64,000 bases of DNA from Bacteriovoracaceae bacterium (GTDB lineage: Bacteria; Bdellovibrionota; UBA1018), in assembly GCA_947447665.1 (NCBI GenBank), contig CANFJX010000010.1, positions 44,032 to 108,031 on the forward strand, in the 5' to 3' direction. Of the stretch, positions 1 through 9,982 are shown piece by piece. The notes under the pieces are model-generated. The model did no database searches. It was not told where the DNA came from and saw only the letters and a list, made by a program, of their open reading frames with translations. Within the stretch, counting starts at the first letter, position 1. Each line of letters opens with the position of its first letter. The position numbers were made by a program, and so were the translations under genes.

Positions 1-1
1 C

Positions 2-547
2 TCTATTACAGGCGGGATCTGCGCGCTCTGGGGCCCCCTCCACGGCGGCGCTAATCAAGCCGTGATGGAAATGCTGGAAGAGATCCACAAGGATGGCGGC
101 GACGTGAATAAATACGTCGGACTAGCTAAGGATAAAAACTCCACATTTAAACTCATGGGCTTTGGACACCGCGTCTACAAAAACTTTGATCCCCGAGCTT
201 CAATTATTAAAAAAGCCTGTGACCAAGTACTCAATAAACTCGGTGTAAATAACCCACTCCTAGAGATAGCGAAAAAGCTCGAGGAAGCTGCGCTCAAAGA
301 CTCTTACTTTATTGAGAAAAAGCTCTATCCGAACGTCGATTTTTACAGCGGCATTATCTATAGCGCCCTGAATATCCCAGTCAATATGTTCACGGTGATG
401 TTTGCTATGGGTCGATTGCCCGGATGGATCGCTCACTGGAAGGAAATGACCGAGAACACGTCGACCAAAATTGGCCGGCCTCGCCAAATCTATACAGGCC
501 CGACCAAAACCGACTACACGCCCATCAGCCAGCGTCGGGGTAAGTAA
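2..547 (+). CDS. gltA: Citrate synthase, C-terminal part (5' end outside window)
   Basis: Open reading from base 2: [28 protein letters not shown]...[14 protein letters not shown]...[14 protein letters not shown]...GWIAHWKEM, citrate synthase active-site and C-terminal motifs. Confidence 0.95.
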   Translation, partial: SITGGICALWGPLHGGANQAVMEMLEEIHKDGGDVNKYVGLAKDKNSTFKLMGFGHRVYKNFDPRASIIKKACDQVLNKLGVNNPLLEIAKKLEEAALKDSYFIEKKLYPNVDFYSGIIYSALNIPVNMFTVMFAMGRLPGWIAHWKEMTENTSTKIGRPRQIYTGPTKTDYTPISQRRGK

Positions 548-563
548 AACTCAATCACTGAGA

Positions 564-1355
564 TTATTTAATGCCAATCACGTAGGCGACCCAAGCAAAC
601 GAGTTATCGCCGTTTTCCATGTGGACGTACTCACCGGTGCCTTTGCCTTGGTGTGCAGTCTCCCAGTATACCATGGTCTTCTTGAATCCTACTTCTGTCA
701 GGGCATCACGAACTTCAGGAATCGTCCAAAGCCGCCAGTCGTAGACGAACTGGTCATTCAGCACTCGCCCGTTAGGCAGCTTAAAATGAATCGCATACTG
801 AGCGTCGTGGGTAATCGGGTCGAAGGATTTCTGGTGCCAGGTGTAAACGAATTTTCGAGTACGGTCCAACCAGACTTCTTTCTTCTCCCTCATGGGAGAA
901 ATCATTCCAGGTCCACCCGCGAGCTCCAAAACCACCATCCCCCCCGTTTTTAGAGAGGTCTTGCAGCTTTTAAAGTACTTTAAAAGTACGTCTCTTTGTT
1001 TGAAGATATAAAAAGAGAAATTACCGGCGCTAATCAGGTCTACCCCTGTGTGGGTTGGCGTCAAAACGTCCTTCTTCAAAATTTTGACACGAGACTTTTG
1101 CTCTTTTGAAAGTTCGGCGAGATGATTCTCTCTCCCATAAGTCAGCGGCTCTGAATCTAGATCGAGGCAAAGGGCAGTATTTTTAGGGTGCCGCTTCACC
1201 CACTCACAAGACATTTTGAATGTGCCACAAAAATCCTCGCGGATATTGCGGGCCGATTTCTTAGTGATTCCCTTGTAGAGTTCTTCCAGCCATCCGGCAT
1301 GGACATCCGGACTCTGAACGGAGAGCTCATAAAGCTGGTACTTATTTGGAGTCAT
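564..1355 (-). CDS. Class I SAM-dependent methyltransferase
   Basis: 263 aa ORF; REDFCGTFKMSCEWVKRHPKNTALCLDLDSEPL and VLTPTHTGVDLISAGNFSFYIFK resemble a Rossmann SAM-binding fold. Confidence 0.7.
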   Translation of the reverse strand: MTPNKYQLYELSVQSPDVHAGWLEELYKGITKKSARNIREDFCGTFKMSCEWVKRHPKNTALCLDLDSEPLTYGRENHLAELSKEQKSRVKILKKDVLTPTHTGVDLISAGNFSFYIFKQRDVLLKYFKSCKTSLKTGGMVVLELAGGPGMISPMREKKEVWLDRTRKFVYTWHQKSFDPITHDAQYAIHFKLPNGRVLNDQFVYDWRLWTIPEVRDALTEVGFKKTMVYWETAHQGKGTGEYVHMENGDNSFAWVAYVIGIK

Positions 1356-1360
1356 TTCTT

Positions 1361-3793
1361 CTAGCCCTTAGGTTTGAGATTACTTCGCAGCGAGGCTAAT
1401 CCGCCAAACGGATTATTGAAAGCCTCTTTTGGCTTAGGCGGCTTGGGCCTCTTTGCATTCGCTGCACTTGCAGCGTTTGGAGTCGGAATGGCCACACGTG
1501 GCCCGCCGATCGAAGGAGTAGGTGCTGGTGGACGATGGGGCTCCGCCGCACGAGCGATCTGTGGACGAACCTGGGACGCAGGGATCAACGCAGGGCGAGC
1601 ACGCTCTGCGGTGTTTTTCATCGAAAGGGAGATTTGATTCTTCTCCACATTCACTTCAAGCACTCTGACTTTGACGTGATCCCCTGGGTTAACTACCTCT
1701 CTCGGATCTTTAATGAATTTATCACTCACTTGAGAGATATGAACCAGACCGTCCTGATGGACCCCAATATCTACGAAGGCTCCAAAATTAGTGACATTCG
1801 TCACGATTCCTGGACACAGCATCCCTGGGGTCAAGTCCTTCACTTCGTGAATGTCATCTCGGAACTGAAAATGAACAAACTGATCTCGAGGATCTCTACC
1901 AGGCTTTTCGAGTTCCTTCACCATATCGGCAAAAGTAAACTCACCCACGTCTGATTTAAAGGCCGCATCATCCTTCAAAAATTTTACGCCCGAGCCGATA
2001 AAATCCTTTACGCTCTTGCCCAGCTTTTCAGCTAGATTTTCAAGCTTGGAATAATTCTCAGGATGAACTCCCGTATTGTCTAAGGGATTGGTGCTTTCAG
2101 GTACCCGCAAAAATCCGGCGGATTGCTCGTAGGTCTTTTTACTAAAGCGAGAGACTTTGAAAAGGTCCTCTCGAGATTGGAAAAGACCCTTCGTGCCCCG
2201 GTACTCAACCAACGCCTTCGCAAGCGACGGGCCAATCCCGGAAACGTAGGCCAATAAATTATAGGATGCCGTATTGATATTCACGCCGACCTGATTGACG
2301 CAAGATTCTACCACGTGGGTGAGGCTGCGCTTCAGTGCATTGGGCGAAACATCGTGCTGATACTGACCGACCCCAATACTTTTTGGATCAACCTTAACCA
2401 GCTCAGCCAAGGGATCTTGAAGCCTGCGGGCGATCGAGATAGCGCCTCGGACGGTAAGGTCAAGATCTGGGAACTCTTCGCGAGCAACATCACTTGCGCT
2501 ATAAACGCTCGCCCCCGCCTCACTCACCATGATCACAGGAACTGAGATGCCTGCTTCCTTCAAAGTCTCTCGGATAAACGACTCAGTCTCACGACCTGCA
2601 GTCCCATTGCCCACTGCAACGGAGGAGATCCCCCCCGTTTTCACTACTTCAGGAATGAGTGCTTTAGCCTTGGCCTTACCCTCTGCGCTGTTAAGATGAA
2701 TCACAGTACTTGCTATGTACTTGCCTGAATCGTCGACCACAGCCACTTTACATCCGGTCCTGATTCCAGGATCTACACCCAGAACCGACTTGGAGCCATA
2801 AGGGGATGCCAAAAGAAGCTTTCGCACGTTTTCGGAAAACACGTGAATCGCAGCTTCATCTGCCACTTCTCGAAGAGCTTTATGCACCTCAGCTTCGATA
2901 CTCGTGAACACATGCACCTTGAAAGCCATGCGGGCTGCTTTTTGAAGCACTGCCGCACCGGGTGAATCGGGAACTGTGCAAGCGGCCGCTTCAAATTGCT
3001 CCAGCATTCGCTTCTCAAAATCGGCGTCATCGGCCGCTCCCTGGATCGAGAGAGTCAGCTCTTCCTCGGTCCAGCCTCGCTTGAGCGCCAAGTAGCGATG
3101 AGAATTTTGAGGATTCGAGAGAGATTGAATCGACTCTCGGTAATCAAAGTAGTTTTCAAATTTGCTATTCGGCTTGGCTTTTTTTGCCTTCTCAGTTCGA
3201 AGCGTGCCCTTTTCGAAAATCTGAGTTCTAACCCCTTGTCTCAGATCCTGCATCTCCGACAATCGTTCAGTCAGAATGTCCTGTGCGCCTGCAATCGCTG
3301 CGGCGGCATCTTTCACATCTTTAGCGTCATTTCTGAAGGTAAAGGCCCAGATCTCGAGCGTCTGACCTTCCTGCGGCGTTTCTGTACCATGGCCGCAGTT
3401 CCAGATCCAATCTGCCAAAGGCTCAAGCCCTGCTTCTTTCGCCGTCGCTGCTTTGGTTTTCCTCTTGAGCTTGTAGGGGAGGTAGAGGTCTTCCAGAAGC
3501 TCGGGCTTGAAAGTCGCTAGAATCTGCTCCTTGAGCTCAGGCGTCAGCTTCTTTTGATTTTCAATTTCCTTCAGAATGTATTCTTGGCGACTCAGAAGTT
3601 GGTCCCACTTTTCCTTTTCATCGATGACCGTTCGAATGGCCACCTCGTCTAGGCTTCCCGTTTGCTCCTTTCTGTATCGAGCAATAAACGGGACCGTTCC
3701 GCCCTCCCCTGCCAGAGCAAGGACAGCATGAGCAGAACGAGTTGGGATTTCAGGATGGTTAGATTGGAGCCAGGTTTCAAAATTCACGCGCAT
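1361..3793 (-). CDS. tex: Tex-like transcription accessory protein / S1 RNA-binding protein
   Basis: 810 aa; VPFIARYRKEQTGSLDE, SVLGVDPGIRTGCKVAVVD, HDVSPNALKRSLTHVVESCVNQVGVNINTAS, C-terminal S1 domain (GIVTNVTNFGAFVDIGVHQDGLVHIS). Confidence 0.96.
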   Translation of the reverse strand: MRVNFETWLQSNHPEIPTRSAHAVLALAGEGGTVPFIARYRKEQTGSLDEVAIRTVIDEKEKWDQLLSRQEYILKEIENQKKLTPELKEQILATFKPELLEDLYLPYKLKRKTKAATAKEAGLEPLADWIWNCGHGTETPQEGQTLEIWAFTFRNDAKDVKDAAAAIAGAQDILTERLSEMQDLRQGVRTQIFEKGTLRTEKAKKAKPNSKFENYFDYRESIQSLSNPQNSHRYLALKRGWTEEELTLSIQGAADDADFEKRMLEQFEAAACTVPDSPGAAVLQKAARMAFKVHVFTSIEAEVHKALREVADEAAIHVFSENVRKLLLASPYGSKSVLGVDPGIRTGCKVAVVDDSGKYIASTVIHLNSAEGKAKAKALIPEVVKTGGISSVAVGNGTAGRETESFIRETLKEAGISVPVIMVSEAGASVYSASDVAREEFPDLDLTVRGAISIARRLQDPLAELVKVDPKSIGVGQYQHDVSPNALKRSLTHVVESCVNQVGVNINTASYNLLAYVSGIGPSLAKALVEYRGTKGLFQSREDLFKVSRFSKKTYEQSAGFLRVPESTNPLDNTGVHPENYSKLENLAEKLGKSVKDFIGSGVKFLKDDAAFKSDVGEFTFADMVKELEKPGRDPRDQFVHFQFRDDIHEVKDLTPGMLCPGIVTNVTNFGAFVDIGVHQDGLVHISQVSDKFIKDPREVVNPGDHVKVRVLEVNVEKNQISLSMKNTAERARPALIPASQVRPQIARAAEPHRPPAPTPSIGGPRVAIPTPNAASAANAKRPKPPKPKEAFNNPFGGLASLRSNLKPKG

Positions 3794-3868
3794 TCACCTC
3801 TTCGCAGTTCGCACTTTTCACCGAAGGAGAGTTTTACTGGAGATGTTCAAATGGTTTCAACTAAATTC

Positions 3869-5677
3869 TCACTCAAGCTCTGACCATCGAACATAAAGAC
3901 GGTCGATTTCGGCCTGGAGCTGAGTCATCTTTTGGCTGATTTCGAGTAATTTCCCAGCATGACTCGTATTTTCGGCCTTCGTGCTTTCTGCCGTCCAATG
4001 AGCCAATTCTTTTTCAGTTCTGTGGAGGATCTCCTCCATGGAGTCCAATTCACGTTGCTCTTTAAAGCTGAGCTTCCGTTTCTTTTGAGTCGGGACATCG
4101 GCGGAGACTGGAGTAGACGGCAAAGTCTCTGCCAATTGAGAACGAGGTTTTCGAGACCGGTCGGTAAACCACGTCTCCCATTGTCCAAGACTAGCAAAGG
4201 AGGTCAACTGCCCTCGCTCTTCTGGAAATGGACTGAAAGACAAAATCTGGTTGGCCACCTGATCTAGGAAGTACCGATCATGGGTCACCAAGAGGATCGC
4301 CCCCTGAAACTCAGTCAAGCACTCCTCCAATACAGCGAGCGTTGCCATGTCCAAGTCATTGGTCGGCTCATCCAGTACAAGGACATTAGCAGGCTGCAGC
4401 ATGAGCTGAGCGATCAAAAGACGGCCCTGCTCGCCTCCTGAAAGTTTGCCCACGGCCATATCCATTTGCCCTTGGGTAAAAAGAAATCGATCAAGATAGC
4501 CACGAATATGAACCCGGCTTCCCCGATAATCCACAAAATCGCCCGTAGGACAAATTGTTTTGGCCACTGAAACTTTAGGATCCAGTGCCTCTCGATTTTG
4601 CTGAAAATAAGCGACCTGCAGACCATCGACGTGAGAGACCGAGCCGGAGTCAGGTTCTTCTTCTTTCAAAAGCGTTTGAATCAGAGTCGACTTGCCGCAT
4701 CCATTGGCACCCAAAATTCCTAGCCGTTTTCCAGGAGTTAAGACCAAATCTAAGTTTGAAAACAAAGATCCCCGACCCCAGGACTTGGAAATTGCTTTGG
4801 CTTCGATCAACTTTTTTGGATTTCTTTCGGTAGCCTGAAAATCGAGTTTCACCGTTCGAGATTGATTGCGATAGCTGATCTCGCTGACTTCGTCCTTTAA
4901 CGTCCCTGCACGCTGAATTCGAGCTTGCTGCTTGGTCGTTCTTGCCTTAGCTCCTTGCCTGAGCCACTCAGTTTCTCGGCGCAAGGTGTTTTTCAAAATC
5001 ACCTCGCGGCGCTCTTGGGACGCTACCAATTGTTCTTTCGCTTCCAGATAAGTGATGTAATCGCCTTGAATACTCAGGAGCCCACCCGGGTTGCGGCGGT
5101 CGAGCTCTAAAATTCGATCTGAAACTTTTTGAAGAAACGCACGATCATGGGTAATCGTGAGCGTGGCAAGACGGGAATTTCGAATCCACTCCTCTAGCCA
5201 ATAAATGCTATCGAGATCAAGGTGATTGGTCGGCTCATCCAAAAGTAAGAGGTCTGGCTGCCGAACTAGCTCGCGACCTAGAGCCGCCCGCTTTTTCCAT
5301 CCACCCGAAAGTTCCTCTACTTTTTGACTCGGATCCAGCAATGAGAGTTTCGATGCAATCTCATCCGCCAAAGCGATCGACTCCCAATCATCTGGATCGG
5401 CAGCACCCTCTAAGAGAGTCGAATGAACCGTAGCGTCTTTCCTAAACGTTGGCGTCTGCTCCAAAAATCCCACCCGGAGCCCGCGTTGAAACGAAATCGT
5501 CCCCTCATCTGGACTCGCCTGAGACGCTAAAAGCCTGAGCAATGTGGATTTACCTGCCCCATTAGGACCGATCAATCCAATCCGCTCACCGCTCTCGATC
5601 GAAAAAGTGAGATTATCAAACAGAGGACGCGCCGCGAACGCTTTCCGTACACCTGAAACACTAATTAAAATGGCCAC
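3869..5677 (-). CDS. ABC-F family ATP-binding protein (Uup-like)
   Basis: 602 aa; two ABC modules (GPNGAGKST, LLLLDEPTNHLDLDS; GANGCGKST, VLVLDEPTNDLDMAT), C-terminal coiled coil, no TM. Confidence 0.95.
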   Translation of the reverse strand: MAILISVSGVRKAFAARPLFDNLTFSIESGERIGLIGPNGAGKSTLLRLLASQASPDEGTISFQRGLRVGFLEQTPTFRKDATVHSTLLEGAADPDDWESIALADEIASKLSLLDPSQKVEELSGGWKKRAALGRELVRQPDLLLLDEPTNHLDLDSIYWLEEWIRNSRLATLTITHDRAFLQKVSDRILELDRRNPGGLLSIQGDYITYLEAKEQLVASQERREVILKNTLRRETEWLRQGAKARTTKQQARIQRAGTLKDEVSEISYRNQSRTVKLDFQATERNPKKLIEAKAISKSWGRGSLFSNLDLVLTPGKRLGILGANGCGKSTLIQTLLKEEEPDSGSVSHVDGLQVAYFQQNREALDPKVSVAKTICPTGDFVDYRGSRVHIRGYLDRFLFTQGQMDMAVGKLSGGEQGRLLIAQLMLQPANVLVLDEPTNDLDMATLAVLEECLTEFQGAILLVTHDRYFLDQVANQILSFSPFPEERGQLTSFASLGQWETWFTDRSRKPRSQLAETLPSTPVSADVPTQKKRKLSFKEQRELDSMEEILHRTEKELAHWTAESTKAENTSHAGKLLEISQKMTQLQAEIDRLYVRWSELE

Positions 5678-5765
5678 CGACGCAGCTTACCAGAAGCGGG
5701 GCAGAATAGGGACAGATTTACGGTAGGGACAGTGGAACGACGCCTAATTAAGAGTTTTCTACTGC

Positions 5766-7796
5766 TCAGGGCAAAACCACCCGAATCAGCCCGCGATACT
5801 TCCCCTGATTGCTCGGATCGACGGTTGCTATGCCGTTGAAAAACACATTTTCACTGACCCAGTAAGGCTCATACCATTCGCGGTCAGGATCAAGAATCAG
5901 AACTCTCTTTTTTTCCGAGTCATAGGCACCGACCGGTGCATAGTGCCCCACAGGGGCGTCACCAGTAAATACGCCTTGGACGAAATTAGCCAAAATCATA
6001 ATTTTTGGATTTTTCTCGCTCTCGACTAAGATTTCATGAATCCGCTCACGCACTTTTTTAGAGTCTTTTTCCGCATGGATTGTCTCTACAGCCGCGGGCA
6101 CGACTCCATAAGCCTTGAGGCTCGCCTCAACGTAGGGACCCAAATCATCCAAAAGCACGCCCCGCCCAAGCATTCCCACAGAAAACTTCCAGGCCTGACT
6201 TTTTGATTTTTGTATGACCTTAGACTCCAGGGCGAGGGGCTCATCCGAGTTCAACTTCTTACCTGCCCGGGCTGCATTGATCAGCATGGTTGCTGCTGCT
6301 GCGGAGCATGAGCCTCCGGTCTGCTGAGGGGCATAATAGGGAATGAGCGACCAAAACTGGGGTGCATCATGGGTCTTAAAGTACTCATGCGAAACCGAAA
6401 GAGGCACTGCGTCTGCCCCGTATTTCGGTTTTTCTCTTTGCACTTCTGAAGGGTTTTTATGAGTTGCCTCATTCGGAGTCGGGACCGGCTTAGCTTGGAC
6501 CATCTGTGTCCCTGGTTCAGATGCTGTTGCCTGAAAGGTCGAAATAATAAGGGCAAAAATGACAGCTGCGCTCCGCAACGCATTAATTCTCTTTAGAATA
6601 GGAGGGTGGGAGTACTCAAGCACCACCTTCATCGGATGAGGAGTCAAATGGGAAAGATGATCTACACTTAGTTTCTTGAGCGCAGAAATCAAAGCCTCTG
6701 GCTTACCATAGGTATCGCGTGCAAAACGATCCGCCTCAAACTCATTAGACCTAGATCGCCAAAGAGCTAAGACCGAGACCAAACGCAAGGCCGGGCCGGC
6801 CAAAATGGAAATCAAGACCAAACCCGCATAAATGGATGGTACCTCCACCCGAAACGATTGAAAGAGATCAGAGCGATTCAAAAAGAGAGAGACCCCATAA
6901 AGCATTACGCCCGAGGATAGAACGGAAACAACCATTGACTGAAGAATATGCTTTTTCTCATAGTGTCCAATCTCATGAGCTAAAACAGAAACCAACTCAT
7001 CGGGGGTTTGCTTAGAAATGAGGGTATCAAATAGAACTAGCCTTCTCAGCTTCCCAAAACCAGTAAAGAAAGCATTGGATTTGGTCGACCGCTTGGAACC
7101 GTCCATTGTGAAAATTCCATTGAGCTTAAATTTTCTCTCAGCAGCGTAGGCTTCGATTACCTTCTTCAAGTCCCCCTCAGGGAGAGGCTCAAACCGATTA
7201 AAAAGGGGCATAATTACCGCTGGAGCCAGGTAGGTTAAAATCACCTGAAACAGGGTAAGCCCGACCCATGCATAAAGCCAGGCCAGGGGGCCCGCGTTTT
7301 CAAAAAAATAAATCAATCCGGCAAAAACCGGCGCACCCAAGGTCGCTCCAATCACCAAGCCCTTGATCGAATCGGAAACATAGGTCTGAGGGGTCATACG
7401 ATTAAAACCAAACCGAGACTCAATGACAAAAGTCGAAAAAAGGGAAAAGGGGAGTTGAATTAGAAACCGCAAAATCGAAACGAAGGCAGCAAAAACTAGC
7501 CCCGTCCCCAAAAGTCCCAACTGAAACTGGCGGGCCCATTGATCCGCCCAGTTCCACCCCCCTAAAACAAGAAATAAGGCAAAGATCGCGAAGTTCACAG
7601 TCCTGTGAACGAGTTCAAATCGGGTCACCTCTGCCTGATAGCGAAGTGAGTCCTGGTACTTTTGCGGATCATAAAGCCCTTGAAACTCCGAAGGCAGCTC
7701 AGAATTGAGTCTCCCCAGATTGAGGACATCTGCAACCATTTCAGTCAGAAAAACAAAACCAAAAGCACCCAGAATCAACTCAGTCGTAAGAATCAT
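5766..7796 (-). CDS. M48 (Ste24/CAAX prenyl protease-like) metallopeptidase fused to a C-terminal phytochelatin-synthase-like cysteine peptidase domain
   Basis: 676 aa; M48 motif HEIGHYEKKH with SNEFEADRFA; C-terminal GGSCSAAAATMLINAA, GHYAPVGAYD and VLILDPDREWYEPYWV read as a Cys/His/Asp triad in phytochelatin-synthase-like order. Confidence 0.85.
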   Translation of the reverse strand: MILTTELILGAFGFVFLTEMVADVLNLGRLNSELPSEFQGLYDPQKYQDSLRYQAEVTRFELVHRTVNFAIFALFLVLGGWNWADQWARQFQLGLLGTGLVFAAFVSILRFLIQLPFSLFSTFVIESRFGFNRMTPQTYVSDSIKGLVIGATLGAPVFAGLIYFFENAGPLAWLYAWVGLTLFQVILTYLAPAVIMPLFNRFEPLPEGDLKKVIEAYAAERKFKLNGIFTMDGSKRSTKSNAFFTGFGKLRRLVLFDTLISKQTPDELVSVLAHEIGHYEKKHILQSMVVSVLSSGVMLYGVSLFLNRSDLFQSFRVEVPSIYAGLVLISILAGPALRLVSVLALWRSRSNEFEADRFARDTYGKPEALISALKKLSVDHLSHLTPHPMKVVLEYSHPPILKRINALRSAAVIFALIISTFQATASEPGTQMVQAKPVPTPNEATHKNPSEVQREKPKYGADAVPLSVSHEYFKTHDAPQFWSLIPYYAPQQTGGSCSAAAATMLINAARAGKKLNSDEPLALESKVIQKSKSQAWKFSVGMLGRGVLLDDLGPYVEASLKAYGVVPAAVETIHAEKDSKKVRERIHEILVESEKNPKIMILANFVQGVFTGDAPVGHYAPVGAYDSEKKRVLILDPDREWYEPYWVSENVFFNGIATVDPSNQGKYRGLIRVVLP

Positions 7797-7911
7797 GTTC
7801 TCTCCTCGTCAAGGATTTACTCAAACATCAGTTTAGGCTCTCAGTTCTCGCTTTGCTATTTCAAACTGAGTTTGATATAGGTCGGATCTGTTTGATTGGA
7901 CGTTCACTAAC

Positions 7912-8002
7912 GGAGAGATGGCCGAGTGGCCGAAGGCACTCCCTTGCTAAGGGAGCATACGCCAAAAGCGTATCGAGAGTTCGAATCTCTCTCTCTCCGC
8001 CA
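7912..8002 (+). tRNA. tRNA-Ser (anticodon GCT), CCA encoded
   Basis: ggagaga...tctctcc acceptor stem, long variable arm (catacgccaaaagcgtatc), anticodon loop cttGCTaa, T-arm gttcgaatc, 3' gcca. Confidence 0.95.
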
Positions 8003-8164
8003 TACTTTTTTCAAATGACACCCAAATCTAGTCCCAAGGAAAGCTCCATGGGTGAACTTTTCCCAACCCACCTTGACTCTCCAATTACTCCACGATGCTG
8101 AGATTGGATGCCGAGCTTGAAGGGATCGTCGATTCAGTCCCGTATCTGCGTGAGTGAAACAATC

Positions 8165-8220
8165 GTGGCTTTCATCTCCACGCACATCTCATTCAGAGCT
8201 TGCGTGGAGATAAAAGCCAC
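8165..8220. repeat. Inverted repeat, 20-nt arms (8165-8184 / 8201-8220), 16-nt loop
   Basis: gtggctttcatctccacgca ... tgcgtggagataaaagccac; one mismatch, which is a G-U pair if transcribed from the minus strand. Confidence 0.85.
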
Positions 8221-8286
8221 AGCACAGAGTTAGCCATTGGGACACGAGTCATTGTCCTTAGGCCGTAAGGCCCTAGAAGCCGCCAC

Positions 8287-8688
8287 CTAATACATACAAG
8301 TTACGGCAGGCGTGTTAGCAAGTTTTGAACACGCGTTAAAATCCCCGATTAACGTGCCGGGTAGCGGAGCTGACGGTGAATTTGCCGCCGCATTTGCTTC
8401 AGAGGATAGGTCTACTACCTTGATCGTGTAACCCGAAGGCACAGTGCAATCCCACGCCGTTCCGCCCGAAAAGCTAGGGGAAGGAAGTGGTGTTGGAGCC
8501 TGGCCTACTAGGCCTTGAGCTAGAGTGAGATAATTTGAGTAGGATGAAATCGAGGCTAGAGTGTCGCCGTCAGAGCATAGTCCCCCCTCATTAGTCGTAC
8601 CGCCCGCACTGTTCTTGATATACTCACAGAGGTTGCCCATAGCAAAGTTATCTAGTCCGCCGCTCCCGGGCAATGTATCTAGAACCAT
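8287..8688 (-). other. Orphan/possibly 5'-truncated ORF, Cys/Gly/Ser-rich, function unknown
   Basis: 133 aa ORF; same frame stays open upstream (…KLSDPVFVAKLCNQKGKKDWIQSVLGTAYSSNGSNGISISG) to a stop near 8883 without an evident ATG/GTG/TTG start. Confidence 0.35.
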
Positions 8689-9073
8689 TCCGCTGATACT
8701 GATGCCATTGCTTCCATTGCTAGAATATGCAGTACCAAGTACGGATTGGATCCAATCTTTTTTTCCTTTTTGGTTACAAAGTTTGGCTACAAAAACAGGG
8801 TCGCTTAATTTATTAGTTGAGTCAATTAGTAATTTACTTTTAAAAAGTGTAAAAAATCTATCAAGAAATAGGTGTATATTTTATATAAATATCAATGAAA
8901 TAGCTTGCATGGGCTGTTCGCTTTATTGCCCCGAGTCAAGAGCGCCTCAGTGTCGATTTTGCCCCAAAATGCCGCAATATCGAACAGCAATTGCCCCGCG
9001 CGATCCAAGGGATGTCGCGCTGGGCGGAGTATTGGTTATCATTATTCCATTCAATGGTAAGCTTAGACTTGAA

Positions 9074-9982
9074 ATGCAAAACTCGCTCAATGATGCCCAG
9101 AAAGTTCTAGAAAGCGCGAATCGGATCATCCTCGGAAAGGAAAATGAACTCAAACTTTTCCTCTGCGGAGTTTTAGCAGGGGGGCATCTCCTCATCGAAG
9201 ACCTCCCAGGCATGGGCAAAACAACCCTCGTCAAAGGCTTTGCGAGACTTCTAGGTTTAAAATCAACTCGCATCCAATTTACCAGTGATCTTCTACCAGC
9301 CGATGTCCTCGGTGTTTCAATTTTCAAAAATGAAGAATTTATTTTCAAAGAAGGACCAATTTTCTCAAATCTCGTCTTAGGCGATGAACTCAATCGGGCT
9401 TCACCTCGAACTCAAAGTGCATGCCTCCAGGCCATGGAAGAAGGTCAGATTACGGTCGATGGGACGACTCATGCCCTTCCATTACCCTTTATTTTTGTGG
9501 GTACCCAAAACCCACAGAGCTTTATCGGTACCTTCCCATTACCCGAATCGCAATTAGATCGATTCTTGATGCGAATTGAGCTTGGGTTTCCCAACGAGGA
9601 TTCAGAAAAAAAACTACTCATCAACGGAGATCATTCCAATCCGATTGAGGCTCTCACTCCCATTCTCAATCCCTCACGATTGATCCAAATTCAAGCTGAC
9701 ATCAAAAGCACCCACGCCTCGGACGCACTCGTGAATTACACTTTGGCCCTTATCAGAGCGAGTCGAACTGCAAACCAAGGACTTTCGCCCCGGGCGGGAA
9801 TGGCCTTACTTCGAGCTTCCAAAAGCTGGGCTTTCTTGGAGGGACGAAATTTTGTTATTCCTGAGGATGTACAAGCGGTCGCATCAGTAGTTCTTAGTCA
9901 CCGCTTGGATCATGAGCAAACCAACAAAAGAGGAAGAGAAATTGTACAAGAACTGGTCGATCGAGTCCCTCTTCAACTCTAA
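9074..9982 (+). CDS. MoxR-family AAA+ ATPase
   Basis: In-frame ATG at 9074 inside the 8561..9982 ORF; GHLLIEDLPGMGKTTLVKGFARLLGL, FSNLVLGDELNRASPRTQSACLQAMEEGQITVDG. Confidence 0.93.
   Translation: MQNSLNDAQKVLESANRIILGKENELKLFLCGVLAGGHLLIEDLPGMGKTTLVKGFARLLGLKSTRIQFTSDLLPADVLGVSIFKNEEFIFKEGPIFSNLVLGDELNRASPRTQSACLQAMEEGQITVDGTTHALPLPFIFVGTQNPQSFIGTFPLPESQLDRFLMRIELGFPNEDSEKKLLINGDHSNPIEALTPILNPSRLIQIQADIKSTHASDALVNYTLALIRASRTANQGLSPRAGMALLRASKSWAFLEGRNFVIPEDVQAVASVVLSHRLDHEQTNKRGREIVQELVDRVPLQL

Noticed and set aside
2996-3520. 174 aa + strand ORF inside tex
   Set aside because: Antisense of a well-conserved protein; no recognisable motif.
8561-9073. N-terminal 171 aa extension of the MoxR ORF
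   Set aside because: No MoxR similarity; crosses the orphan minus-strand coding-like region; the in-frame ATG at 9074 gives the expected MoxR N-terminus.
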